This document shows positions 63,170 to 64,000 of a stretch of 64,000 bases of DNA, piece after piece (within the stretch, counting starts at the first letter, position 1; the number at the start of each line of letters is the position of its first letter). The stretch is from Pegea sp. RAD2-039 (taxonomy: Eukaryota > Chordata > Thaliacea > Salpida > Salpidae). The stretch is from positions 1,798,001-1,862,000 of the forward strand of contig JAQGEQ010000084.1 in the NCBI GenBank assembly GCA_034620365.1, written 5' to 3'. A program made the translations under genes and the position numbers. The notes beneath the pieces are model-generated. The model did not search any database, was not told the origin of the DNA, and was given only the letters and a program-made list of their open reading frames with translations.

Positions 63170-64000
63170 CAATGATTTTGGAAACATAATTATAATGTTA
63201 TTTTAATGTTGAGTCGGTGAGAACTTTCATTTCTTAATAGTCGTTTCATGAAAATTAATTTTTTTTTTAAATTATGCATCAATAAGTATATTTAGTATAT
63301 AGATTGAGCCAAGAATCATTCTAAAAACCTCTTTGAAACAAAACTATTTAATGAAAATTTCAAAATATATATTGAAAATAGGCTTTATAGTTAAAGTTAT
63401 TTTATTGATATAAAAAGTTTTACAGATGTCTATTTCAATCATAAAAAAAGTAAATTCCTATTTTCGAAAAAAAATATTTAAAAAAATATTTTTATAATTT
63501 TTAAGCATCTGGTTGAATAAAATCTAATTCACTAATTACTATAATTTATTTTTTAAGCCTCAATTTTTTCATATACAAAATTTCATATCAGCTATTAAAT
63601 GTGACGCAGTTGAAACAATTTCATTTTACTTTAATACATGAGCTAAACGTTACAAATTTGTTGACTAAATATAGATGAAAATATCTAAAATTTTAATTAT
63701 GTTATAGCTAGATAAGCAAATATTATAAAAGCAATAATATCTTAAGATGAATAGATTAGCAATATCAAAGCAGTATATCTAATAAAGTCTATTCTCTTAT
63801 AGACTTGATAATTGCTTGTCATAATTTTCTAAGAGCTAATGTTTCTAGCCACAATTTCAACTTTGTGAAAATTAACTTAATTTTAATAAAAGAGAGTTAT
63901 TTAAAAGTCTTTCATAGGTAAAAATAATCTTAGGTTTAGGAAACCCCCTAATATAAGCATATGAAGTCACGGTTACTTTTAAATAAGCTTGAGATAAATT
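63170..64000. other. AT-rich DNA, no gene recognised
   Basis: No exon or repeat seen up to the end of the window. Confidence 0.4.

Overview
This is nuclear DNA of an AT-rich invertebrate animal. Several genes are split by many very short GT-AG introns of about 45-60 bases, RBFOX and SPT5 homologues are present, and most of the rest is AT-rich non-coding DNA with decayed LINE, SINE and LTR elements. I cannot name the phylum. Several genes have a good 3' splice acceptor 3-60 bases before the start codon, which fits spliced-leader trans-splicing (or 5' UTR introns). An H1-derived protamine-like gene also fits an invertebrate.

Layout: 0.2-2.2 kb decayed LINE; 2.8-3.1 kb LINE 3' end; 5.8-6.6 kb a small secreted Cys-rich protein gene (+); 9.2-9.5 kb SINE; 12.4-16.7 kb a secreted EF-hand protein gene (+); 19.3-20.6 kb jockey/CR1-like LINE (-); 21.1-22.8 kb remains of a Ty3/gypsy-like element; 25.95-26.43 kb a 14-bp minisatellite; 27.36-32.5 kb an RBFOX-type splicing regulator (-) with a second 14-bp minisatellite inside an intron; 40.07-40.44 kb a tRNA-Val-derived SINE; 40.6-45.6 kb SPT5 (-, 21 exons); 46.85-47.24 kb LINE 3' end; 49.3-51.3 kb two tandem cyclophilin B genes (+); 53.3-55.6 kb a PM20D1-like peptidase homologue (+) lacking several metal and catalytic residues; 56.3-57.35 kb nicolin-1 (-); 57.9-58.5 kb a small Cys-rich single-pass membrane protein (-); 59.3-60.8 kb LINE debris with a SINE; 61.3-62.1 kb an intronless H1-like/protamine-like gene (-); 62.4-63.1 kb another LINE 3' end.

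The genes do not form one pathway. They are a transcription elongation factor (SPT5), an RNA splicing regulator (RBFOX), ER protein folding enzymes (cyclophilin B pair), a tubulin-polyglutamylase subunit (nicolin), a sperm or compact chromatin protein, and secreted or membrane proteins. I rebuilt exon structures by hand. For every multi-exon gene the exon phases close without a frameshift. The points most worth a second look are the PM20D1-like pseudoenzyme, the periodic-Cys H1/protamine-like protein, the SINE and LINE with a common 3' tail, the two 14-bp minisatellites carrying branch-point-like motifs on the RBFOX sense strand, and the GCATG motifs flanking an RBFOX exon.
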